From an uncultured Eubacterium sp. (GTDB lineage Bacteria; Bacillota; Clostridia; Lachnospirales; Lachnospiraceae), in assembly GCA_905236225.1 (NCBI GenBank), contig CAJOPM010000179.1, positions 1 through 7,068 of the forward strand: a stretch of 7,068 bases of DNA, read 5' to 3'. Each line of letters starts with the position of its first letter. Within the stretch, counting starts at the first letter, position 1. Both the position numbers and the translations under genes were made by a program. Under the pieces are notes generated by a model, which saw only the letters and a list, made by a program, of their open reading frames with translations, ran no database searches and had not been told where the DNA came from. Positions 1-5,217 of the stretch are shown one piece after another.

Positions 1-10
1 TAAAGGACTA

Positions 11-27
11 GGAATGCTAAGCATTCC
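11..27. repeat. Perfect short palindrome in thrS leader (hairpin A)
   Basis: GGAATGC (11-17) and GCATTCC (21-27) are exact inverted repeats around TAA, so the RNA or single-stranded DNA can fold into a 7-bp hairpin with a 3-nt loop. No T-run follows, so it is not a terminator. It is the first of several inverted repeats upstream of thrS. A weaker one, ATCTC/GAGAT (34-38 with 44-48), lies just downstream. Whether it acts in RNA or is part of a dispersed palindromic DNA element cannot be told from one copy. Confidence 0.6.
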
Positions 28-65
28 GTCGCAATCTCCGTCTGAGATATACGCTCCGCGAGGAT

Positions 66-119
66 GCGCAGGGATTTGCACATGAAATATATCAGCTAAA
101 GCTGACGCAAATCCCGCGC
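66..119. repeat. Long bulged stem with nested hairpin in thrS leader (hairpin C)
   Basis: GCGC (66-69) and GGGATTTGC (71-79) pair with GCAAATCCC (107-115) and GCGC (116-119). This gives a 13-bp stem broken only by a bulged A70. Inside it, TCAGC (92-96) pairs with GCTGA (101-105) around TAAA. The structure is strong and GC-capped, but no U-run follows, which argues against an intrinsic terminator. It ends 29 bases before the thrS ribosome binding site. It could be a 5'UTR structure (mRNA stability, protein binding) or part of a repeated palindromic element; the sequence alone does not decide. Confidence 0.65.
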
Positions 120-120
120 C

Positions 121-140
121 AAGTCTCGCGAGCGAGACTT
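121..140. repeat. Palindrome immediately upstream of thrS RBS (hairpin D)
   Basis: AAGTCTCG (121-128) and CGAGACTT (133-140) are perfect inverted repeats around CGAG, giving an 8-bp stem with a tetraloop. It follows the long stem ending at 119 after a single base, so the two could stack. It ends 8 bases before the AGGAG of thrS and leaves that site free. No T-run follows. Confidence 0.6.
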
Positions 141-148
141 GAAGATAA

Positions 149-153
149 AGGAG
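149..153 (+). promoter_or_regulatory. Ribosome binding site of thrS
   Basis: AGGAG lies 10 bases before the ATG at 164, a normal spacing for Firmicutes. It supports that ATG as the start and sits just outside the last leader hairpin, so it is predicted to be accessible. Confidence 0.85.
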
Positions 154-163
154 AAATTTTGAT

Positions 164-2131
164 ATGAAAGTTACACTTAAGGATGGCTCATGCAAAGAGT
201 ATAGTGAAGCAAAAAGCATATACGATATAGCGCTTGATATCAGTGAGAACCTCGCAAGGGTTGCATGCGCCGGAGAGGTTGATGGCAAGATTAAAGATCT
301 TAGAAGCATTATAGATAGTGATTGCAGTTTGAATATTATCACTACTTCTGATGAAGAGGGACTTAGGGTTATCAGACATACCGCATCACATGTTATGGCA
401 CAAGCGGTACAAAATCTTTTTCCAGAAGCAAAGATTGCAATCGGGCCGGCAATAGATGACGGATTTTATTATGATTTTGATTTTAGACCTTTCTCTAGAG
501 AAGATCTTGACAAGATTGAATCCGAGATGAAGAAAATCATCAAAAAAGGAAACAGGCTTACCAGATTTACACTTCCAAAAGACGAGGCAATTAAGCTTAT
601 GAAAGATAAAGACGAGCCATACAAGGTCGAGCTTATCGAGGATTTGGAAGATGGAGAGGAAATCTCATTTTATGATCAGGGAGATTTTGTGGATTTATGC
701 GCAGGACCTCATTTGATGAATACAAAAAATGTTAAAGCCTTTAAGCTTATATCTTCATCTATGGCATATTGGAGGGGCGATGAGAACAAAGCTCGCCTGC
801 AAAGAATATACGGAACTGCATTTTACAAAAAAGATGATCTTAAGGAATATCTGCAGCAATTAGAAGAAGCTAAGAAAAGAGATCATAATAAACTTGGGCG
901 CGAAATGGAATTGTTTACAACTGTTGATGTTGTAGGACAGGGACTTCCGTTGATTCTTCCCAAGGGAACTAAGATGATTATGAAATTGCAGCGTTGGATA
1001 GAAGATCTCGAAGACAAAGAGTGGGGCTATGTCAGAACCAAGACACCGTATATGGCCAAGAGCGATTTGTACAAAATATCAGGACATTGGGATCACTATC
1101 GTGACGGAATGTTTATATTGGGCGATGAGGAAAATGACGAAGAAGTGCTTGCACTAAGACCGATGACATGTCCGTTCCAGTATTATGTTTACAAGAATTC
1201 GCAAAAGTCATATAGAGAGCTTCCTTATAGAATGAGCGAGACATCTACACTGTTTAGAAAAGAAGAATCAGGAGAGATGCACGGCCTTACCAGAGTAAGA
1301 GAGTTTACTATTTCAGAGGGACATCTTGTGATAAGACCTGATCAGGCTAAAGAAGAACTCAAAGGATGCTTAGATCTTGCATATTATGTATTTACTACAT
1401 TAGGACTCGAAGATGATATTACCTTTAGACTTTCTAAATGGGATCCTAACAACAGGGAAAAATATTTAGGAGATGAAGAATATTGGGAAGGTACGCAGGA
1501 TGCGCTTCGCCAGGTGCTGAAAGAAAAGGGGGTAACCTATACCGAGGCAGAAGGAGAGGCTGCATTTTACGGACCAAAGATAGATATCCAGGCCAAGAAT
1601 GTTTATGGCAAGGAAGATACTATGATTACCATTCAGCTTGACTGCGAAATCGCTGAAAAGTTTGATATGTACTATATTGATCAAAACGGCGATAAGAAGC
1701 GTCCGTATATTATTCACAGAACATCCTTAGGCTGTTATGAAAGAACGCTGGCATGGCTTATAGAACACTATGCAGGTCTCTTCCCGACATGGCTTTGCCC
1801 TGAGCAGGTTAGAGTGCTTCCTATTTCGGAGAAATATGAAGAGTACGCAAATAGCGTTAAGAAAAAGCTTCTTCAAAATGATATAGATGTTGAAGTTGAT
1901 AATCGCTCGGAGAAGATAGGATATAAGATTAGAGCTGCACGTCTTGACAGAGTTCCTTATATGCTTGTTGTAGGAGCACAAGAGGAGCAGGATGGTACAG
2001 TTTCCGTAAGAAGCCGCTATGCCGGCGATGAAGGCGTTAAGGCGCTTGATACATTTATAGATGAGATTTCCAAAGAAATCAGAACTAAGCAGATCAGAAA
2101 AATCGAAGTAACTCAGGATGAGAAGAAATAG
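164..2131 (+). CDS. thrS: Threonyl-tRNA synthetase (ThrRS)
   Basis: Cytoplasmic class II aminoacyl-tRNA synthetase that joins threonine to tRNA-Thr using ATP and edits mischarged Ser-tRNA-Thr. The 655 residues are close to the usual 640-650. Domains in order: N-terminal TGS fold (about 1-62), editing domain with H72, H76, C179 and H183 (the HxxxH and CxxxH pair), catalytic core (about 240-545), and anticodon-binding domain (about 546-645). The three zinc ligands align as C336, H387 and H518 (E. coli C334, H385, H511). The motif 2 arginine is R365 and the motif 3 arginine R527. Several residues around the zinc differ from E. coli: the usual MNCPxH reads MTCPFQ, and E. coli Q381, D383 and Q479 align with I383, E385 and T486. 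Essential ligands are intact, so an active enzyme is expected. It is followed closely by lgt. No T-box is seen upstream. Confidence 0.97.
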   Translation: MKVTLKDGSCKEYSEAKSIYDIALDISENLARVACAGEVDGKIKDLRSIIDSDCSLNIITTSDEEGLRVIRHTASHVMAQAVQNLFPEAKIAIGPAIDDGFYYDFDFRPFSREDLDKIESEMKKIIKKGNRLTRFTLPKDEAIKLMKDKDEPYKVELIEDLEDGEEISFYDQGDFVDLCAGPHLMNTKNVKAFKLISSSMAYWRGDENKARLQRIYGTAFYKKDDLKEYLQQLEEAKKRDHNKLGREMELFTTVDVVGQGLPLILPKGTKMIMKLQRWIEDLEDKEWGYVRTKTPYMAKSDLYKISGHWDHYRDGMFILGDEENDEEVLALRPMTCPFQYYVYKNSQKSYRELPYRMSETSTLFRKEESGEMHGLTRVREFTISEGHLVIRPDQAKEELKGCLDLAYYVFTTLGLEDDITFRLSKWDPNNREKYLGDEEYWEGTQDALRQVLKEKGVTYTEAEGEAAFYGPKIDIQAKNVYGKEDTMITIQLDCEIAEKFDMYYIDQNGDKKRPYIIHRTSLGCYERTLAWLIEHYAGLFPTWLCPEQVRVLPISEKYEEYANSVKKKLLQNDIDVEVDNRSEKIGYKIRAARLDRVPYMLVVGAQEEQDGTVSVRSRYAGDEGVKALDTFIDEISKEIRTKQIRKIEVTQDEKK

Positions 2132-2134
2132 GAG
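2130..2134 (+). promoter_or_regulatory. Ribosome binding site of lgt, overlapping thrS stop
   Basis: AGGAG begins inside the thrS TAG stop (2129-2131) and lies 11 bases before the lgt ATG at 2146. A terminating thrS ribosome covers this site, so lgt translation may be coupled to thrS. The alternative ATG at 2152 would be 17 bases away, which favours 2146. Confidence 0.75.
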
Positions 2135-2145
2135 AATACGTTTCG

Positions 2146-3006
2146 ATGGATATGAACATTAATTTTCCGAATCTTCATATATATCTAGGCAACGTAATTA
2201 AGAGCATTAATATAGCGTCCTTTACGGTGGCAATGTATGGAATATGCATTGCCGCCGGCGTTGTAGCGGCAGTTTTTCTGGTAAGACGCTTAGCAAGGAT
2301 AAGCGGACAGAATCCTGATATTTATATTGACCTTGCTATTTGGGGCGTTATATTCGGAATTATCGGAGCAAGAATTTATTATGTTGCATTTTCGTGGGAT
2401 TTGTATAAGGACAACCCGATAAGCATTCTTAATCTTAGACAGGGTGGACTTGCAATATACGGAGGTGTAATAGCGGCAGTGATTGTCGCGCTTGTGTATT
2501 GCAAGATTAAGAAACTTAAATTCTTCCAAATCGCAGATACTGCAGCGTGCGGGCTTATCCTCGGTCAGATTTTCGGCCGATGGGGCAATTTCTTTAACAG
2601 AGAAGCATTTGGCGGATATACGGATAATATATTTGCAATGCAGCTTCCCGTAAGCGCAGTAAGAGCACGGGATATTTCAGATGAACTTGCAGCGCATATT
2701 GAGATTATAAATAACGTTTCATATATACAGGTACATCCTACATTTTTATATGAATGTTTGTGGAATATAGCGGTGCTTATAATAATGATTCTGACATTCA
2801 AGAAAACTTCGTTTTACGGACAAACATTTTTTACGTATTTATTAGGATATGCGATAGGCAGATTTTGGATAGAGTCGTTAAGAACCGATCAATTGCAGAT
2901 TTTCGGCGGGAAAATAGCGGTATCACAGATGCTGGCGGCGATAATTATAATAGTATCGATAATCTGCATTATAGTAATTAAGAAAAAGAAATGGTTAGCT
3001 AAATAA
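2146..3006 (+). CDS. lgt: Prolipoprotein diacylglyceryl transferase Lgt
   Basis: Integral membrane enzyme that transfers diacylglycerol from phosphatidylglycerol to the lipobox cysteine of prolipoproteins, the first step of lipoprotein maturation. The 286 residues are typical. Hydrophobic segments lie near 22-46, 60-82, 101-118, 130-145, 205-218, 226-242 and 262-279, in line with the seven-helix fold. The family signature GRWGNFFNREAFG is at 144-156 (R145, N148, E153, G156). HPTFLYE is at 197-203, and Y235, R239 and E243 fall on the same numbers as the E. coli residues. Y31 matches the conserved E. coli Y26. The position of E. coli H103 is Y105 here (GGLAIYGG). The C-terminus is lysine-rich and cytoplasmic. 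It is co-directional with thrS, 14 bases after it, and a strong terminator follows. Confidence 0.97.
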   Translation: MDMNINFPNLHIYLGNVIKSINIASFTVAMYGICIAAGVVAAVFLVRRLARISGQNPDIYIDLAIWGVIFGIIGARIYYVAFSWDLYKDNPISILNLRQGGLAIYGGVIAAVIVALVYCKIKKLKFFQIADTAACGLILGQIFGRWGNFFNREAFGGYTDNIFAMQLPVSAVRARDISDELAAHIEIINNVSYIQVHPTFLYECLWNIAVLIIMILTFKKTSFYGQTFFTYLLGYAIGRFWIESLRTDQLQIFGGKIAVSQMLAAIIIIVSIICIIVIKKKKWLAK

Positions 3007-3013
3007 TAATACG

Positions 3014-3059
3014 AAATTATCCCAAGTGGGCATTTTTCCCACTTGGGATAATTTTTTTT
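3014..3059 (+). terminator. Intrinsic terminator after lgt
   Basis: AATTATCCCAAGTGGG (3015-3030) and its exact complement (3038-3053) form a 16-bp stem, 17 bp with A3014-T3054, around the loop CATTTTT. An 8-base T-run at 3052-3059 follows. It starts 8 bases after the lgt stop and ends the thrS-lgt transcript, separating it from the dcw operon. The opposite flank has only a short AAATT tract, so it should work mainly in the plus direction. Confidence 0.95.
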
Positions 3060-3107
3060 GCCGCTATACAAATTATAGAATGATTTTTTGGGAATGACCA
3101 CCACATC

Positions 3108-3136
3108 TTGACACCGTCAAAAAAACGGCTTAAATT
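3108..3136 (+). promoter_or_regulatory. Candidate promoter P1 of the mraZ operon
   Basis: TTGACA (3108-3113, a perfect -35) is followed after exactly 17 bases by TAAATT (3131-3136, 4 of 6 matches to the -10 consensus). The predicted start is near 3143, about 135 bases before mraZ. The -10 lies within the near-palindrome CTTAAATTAAG (3129-3139). It lies downstream of the lgt terminator, as expected for an independent dcw promoter. Confidence 0.65.
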
Positions 3137-3159
3137 AAGGCTTTTTGGGATAATTTTTC

Positions 3160-3188
3160 TTGCATTTTTAAAAAATGTGGGTTAAAAT
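3160..3188 (+). promoter_or_regulatory. Candidate promoter P2 of the mraZ operon
   Basis: TTGCAT (3160-3165, 3 of 6) and TAAAAT (3183-3188, 5 of 6) are separated by 17 bases. The predicted start is near 3195, directly in front of the first MraZ-type repeat at 3197. A repressor on those repeats would therefore cover the initial transcribed region of this promoter. The -35 is weak, so P2 is less certain than P1 on sequence alone, but its placement matches the repressor logic. Confidence 0.55.
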
Positions 3189-3196
3189 AAATCTAC

Positions 3197-3270
3197 AAGT
3201 GGTAAAAAGTGGTAGCAAATGGTGCAAAGTGGTGACTATTAAAATTAGGGATTTTTAGTCACAAAGTGGT
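3197..3270 (+). promoter_or_regulatory. MraZ operator: AAGTGGT direct repeats
   Basis: AAGTGGT occurs at 3197, 3207, 3227 and 3264, and AAATGGT at 3217. The first four copies have an exact 10-base period, so they share one helix face. MraZ proteins are known to bind tandem GTGG/TGGG-type repeats of about 10-base period ahead of their own gene, as in E. coli and Mycoplasma. The mraZ gene starts 9 bases after the last copy, so autorepression of the dcw operon is the natural reading. The fifth copy is 37 bases from the fourth and overlaps the mraZ ribosome binding region. A possible degenerate half-site, GTGGG, sits at 3177-3181 inside P2. Confidence 0.85.
3232..3262. repeat. Inverted repeat between the fourth and fifth MraZ boxes
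   Basis: GTGACTA (3232-3238) and TAGTCAC (3256-3262) are exact complements. AAAA (3241-3244) and TTTT (3252-3255) can extend the stem past a TT bulge, leaving the loop TTAGGGA. It lies in the predicted mraZ 5'UTR and ends just before the ribosome binding region. No T-run follows, so it is not a terminator. Confidence 0.5.
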
Positions 3271-3278
3271 GAAATGTT

Positions 3279-3710
3279 ATGTTCATGGGAGAGTACAACC
3301 ATTCCATAGACGCTAAAGGGAGACTCATCGTTCCCGCGAAATTCAGAGAAGCACTTGGCGATGAATTCGTGGTGACGAAGGGTTTAGACGGCTGTTTGTT
3401 TGTGTATGCAAACGATGAATGGAAGTGCATAGAAGATAAATTTAAGAGCATACCACTTACCACAAAAGACGCTCGCCAGTTTTCCAGATACTTCTTTGCG
3501 AGTGCTGCAGTCTGCGAAATTGACAAACAGGGCCGAATACTCCTTCCGTCAAATCTTAGGCAGCATGCAGACCTTGTTAAAGAAGTCGTTCTGGTTGGCG
3601 TCTTGAGTCGCATCGAAATCTGGAGCAAAGAGCGATGGAATGATGAGTGTTCTTTCGACGATATGGACGAGATTGCGGAGCATATGGCGGAACTTGGCTT
3701 AGGCATATAA
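3279..3710 (+). CDS. mraZ: Transcriptional regulator MraZ
   Basis: DNA-binding repressor of the division and cell wall operon, usually the first gene of that operon. It has 143 residues, the normal size. Two SpoVT-AbrB-like half domains are visible, each with the family DxxxR motif: DAKGRLIVP at 11-19 and DKQGRILLP at 82-90. MraZ normally assembles into a ring-shaped oligomer that reads tandem repeats, and matching repeats lie immediately upstream. The start at 3279 gives MFMGEYNHSIDAKGR, the usual N-terminus in related clostridia; M3 (3285) is the alternative. The ribosome binding site is poor (GGTGA at 3268-3272) and shared with the fifth operator box. rsmH follows after 14 bases. Confidence 0.96.
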   Translation: MFMGEYNHSIDAKGRLIVPAKFREALGDEFVVTKGLDGCLFVYANDEWKCIEDKFKSIPLTTKDARQFSRYFFASAAVCEIDKQGRILLPSNLRQHADLVKEVVLVGVLSRIEIWSKERWNDECSFDDMDEIAEHMAELGLGI

Positions 3711-3714
3711 GGAG
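3709..3714 (+). promoter_or_regulatory. Ribosome binding site that fixes the rsmH GTG start
   Basis: AAGGAG overlaps the mraZ TAA stop (3708-3710) and lies 10 bases before GTG at 3725. No other in-frame start codon lies at a workable distance. An ATG farther upstream at 3647 would run deep into mraZ and add a tail foreign to the family, so GTG is chosen. Confidence 0.85.
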
Positions 3715-3724
3715 ATTTTGTGTA

Positions 3725-4669
3725 GTGGAGTTTAAGCACATATCAGTAATGCTGAATGAAACAATAGAAAATCTCAATATCAGGCCTGAGGGCACCTATG
3801 TAGATGGAACATTAGGCGGCGCCGGTCATTCATATGAGATTGCAAAAAGACTGATAGGGAGCGGTCGACTCATAGGAATTGATCAGGATGAGGATGCTAT
3901 ACGCGCAGCAACAAAGAGGCTAGAGACCTTTGCAAAGCGGACCGCAATAGTGAAAGACAATTACCGTAATATGTGCGATGTACTAGATGGTTTGGGAGTC
4001 GGATTAGTAGATGGCATATTATTAGATTTAGGGGTCTCATCATTCCAGCTCGATGCAAGTAAGCGCGGCTTTAGTTATTCTACAAACGATGCGCCCCTTG
4101 ATATGAGGATGGATCGCAGCGCAAAGCTTAGTGCTAAAGATGTAGTAAATACGTATAGCGAGATGGAGCTATATAGAATCATCAGAGATTACGGCGAAGA
4201 CAGGTTTGCCAAAAATATAGCAAAGCATATAGTAAACGCCAGAAAACAAACTGTCATTAGCACTACAGGACAGCTTAATGAAATTATTAGCGCAGCTATT
4301 CCAAAGAAAATACAAAAGACATCAGGACATCCGTCAAAGAGAACATATCAGGCGATAAGAATAGAAATTAACAAGGAATTAGAAGTACTTAGGGATTCAC
4401 TTGATGATATGATAATGCGGCTTAATGATAAAGGGAGAATCTGCATTATCACATTTCATTCCCTTGAGGATAGAATTGTAAAAGCGGCTTTTAAGAAAAA
4501 CGAGAATCCATGTACTTGCCCTCCGGATTTTCCGGTGTGCATCTGTGGTAAAGAATCGAAAGGGAAGGTAATAACAAGAAAACCGATATTGCCCACAGAT
4601 GATGAGTTGAACGTAAATTCAAGAGCAAAGAGTGCAAAGCTGAGGGTTTTTGAGAGAAACATTCATTGA
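3725..4669 (+). CDS. rsmH: 16S rRNA (cytosine1402-N4)-methyltransferase RsmH
   Basis: SAM-dependent enzyme (formerly MraW) that N4-methylates C1402 of 16S rRNA in the decoding centre. From the GTG start it has 314 residues, typical for the family, beginning MEFKHISVMLNETI. Motifs in order: SAM-binding DGTLGGAGHS (27-36), acidic IDQDEDA (52-58), LLDLGVSSFQLD (99-110), RGFSY (114-118), MRMD (127-130), HPSKRTYQAIRIEIN (202-216) and ITFHSLEDRIVK (242-253). Two CxC pairs, C263/C265 and C272/C274, form the metal-like cluster common in clostridial RsmH. It sits between mraZ and the ftsL-like gene, the standard dcw order, with 14- and 20-base gaps. A longer reading frame open to 3647 overlaps mraZ and is judged artefactual. 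Confidence 0.96.
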   Translation: MEFKHISVMLNETIENLNIRPEGTYVDGTLGGAGHSYEIAKRLIGSGRLIGIDQDEDAIRAATKRLETFAKRTAIVKDNYRNMCDVLDGLGVGLVDGILLDLGVSSFQLDASKRGFSYSTNDAPLDMRMDRSAKLSAKDVVNTYSEMELYRIIRDYGEDRFAKNIAKHIVNARKQTVISTTGQLNEIISAAIPKKIQKTSGHPSKRTYQAIRIEINKELEVLRDSLDDMIMRLNDKGRICIITFHSLEDRIVKAAFKKNENPCTCPPDFPVCICGKESKGKVITRKPILPTDDELNVNSRAKSAKLRVFERNIH

Positions 4670-4676
4670 AGGAATT

Positions 4677-4682
4677 AGGGAG
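4677..4682 (+). promoter_or_regulatory. Ribosome binding site that fixes the ftsL-like start
   Basis: AGGGAG lies 7 bases before ATG at 4690. The same frame is open from a TTG at 4666, but that codon overlaps the rsmH stop and lacks a spaced Shine-Dalgarno, so 4690 is preferred. Confidence 0.8.
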
Positions 4683-4689
4683 AAATGTT

Positions 4690-5187
4690 ATGCAAGAAAT
4701 CAAAGCGAGTAATGCTTCGCCGGCAAAGAGTAGTGGGTTAAATGTAAAAACTTACTACGTTGAGGGCAGTAATGCGTATCAGCCGGAAGAATATGACAGA
4801 ATAAAAAGGGAGCGTCATAGAGAAAAGATGCGCGTAGATGCGCGCACTAAGAAGAACAGAAGCAGAGCGCGTGCGCTTAATGCAAAAGCTGTTGCATCGC
4901 TTACGGTGGCACTTGTAGTTGTATGCCTAAGCTTAGGCTCATACATTTACGTTTCGGCTGAGGTATCTTCAAAACAAGATAAGATAGCTGCGCTTGAAAG
5001 CTCGCTTATGGACATACAAGAAGAAAATAATGCAAAGGAAGATGAGATAGAATTATCAACAGATCTTACAAAGATCAAACAAAGAGCTATTGATGATCTT
5101 GATATGCAGTATCCAAAGTCGGGTCAGATTATTTATTATAATGTTGATTCCGACGATTACATGGAACAATATGAAGATATACCATAA
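4690..5187 (+). CDS. ftsL: FtsL-like cell division membrane protein
   Basis: Probable bitopic divisome protein of the FtsL/DivIC type, which in other bacteria partners DivIB/FtsQ and the septal PBP to activate septal wall synthesis. There are 165 residues in three parts. A cytoplasmic N-terminal segment (1-65) is strongly basic at 36-62 (KRERHREK, RTKKNRSRAR). One transmembrane helix lies at about 67-89. The outer segment has a leucine/isoleucine-spaced coiled coil (about 91-120) followed by LTKIKQRAIDDLDMQYP (126-142), the short conserved region seen after the coil in clostridial FtsL-like proteins. The tail is acidic. FtsL proteins are poorly conserved, so the call rests on topology and on its place between rsmH and a class B PBP. 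It is longer than B. subtilis FtsL (about 117 residues), mainly in the N-terminus. Tandem stops TAA TGA end it. Confidence 0.85.
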   Translation: MQEIKASNASPAKSSGLNVKTYYVEGSNAYQPEEYDRIKRERHREKMRVDARTKKNRSRARALNAKAVASLTVALVVVCLSLGSYIYVSAEVSSKQDKIAALESSLMDIQEENNAKEDEIELSTDLTKIKQRAIDDLDMQYPKSGQIIYYNVDSDDYMEQYEDIP

Positions 5188-5203
5188 TGAGCAATGTAAT
5201 AAA

Positions 5204-5208
5204 GAAGG
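5204..5208 (+). promoter_or_regulatory. Ribosome binding site supporting the TTG start of the PBP gene
   Basis: GAAGG lies 9 bases before TTG at 5218. The first in-frame ATG, at 5269, has only a weak GAAG about 12 bases upstream. Starting at TTG adds 17 residues, mostly basic, ahead of the membrane anchor. Confidence 0.65.
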
Positions 5209-5217
5209 TTAGAAGTT

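Noticed and set aside
3064..3089. CTATA/TATAG inverted repeat followed by six T as a second terminator
   Set aside because: The stem is only 5 bp and nearly all A/T, too weak to terminate, and a strong terminator already lies upstream.
3097..3104. Inverted GTGGT-like boxes (ACCACCAC) just upstream of the P1 -35
   Set aside because: They are on the other strand, overlapping each other at 3 bases rather than 10-base spaced, and more than 90 bases from the array; probably chance.
3114..3139. CCGT/ACGG hairpin and CTTAAATTAAG palindrome around P1 as a second operator
   Set aside because: The arms are 4-5 bp and A/T rich; the palindrome is explained by chance in an AT-rich promoter, and no regulator is indicated.
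3647..3724. Upstream extension of rsmH by 26 codons from an ATG inside mraZ
   Set aside because: The added residues are out-of-frame mraZ sequence, and the family N-terminus (MEFKHISV) starts at GTG 3725 with a good Shine-Dalgarno.
3245..3739. 164-codon open frame on the minus strand opposite mraZ
   Set aside because: It mirrors the mraZ coding sequence, has no recognisable domain or own RBS, and mraZ is certain.
4666..4689. TTG start for the ftsL-like gene overlapping the rsmH stop
   Set aside because: AGGGAG is correctly spaced for ATG 4690 and not for TTG 4666.
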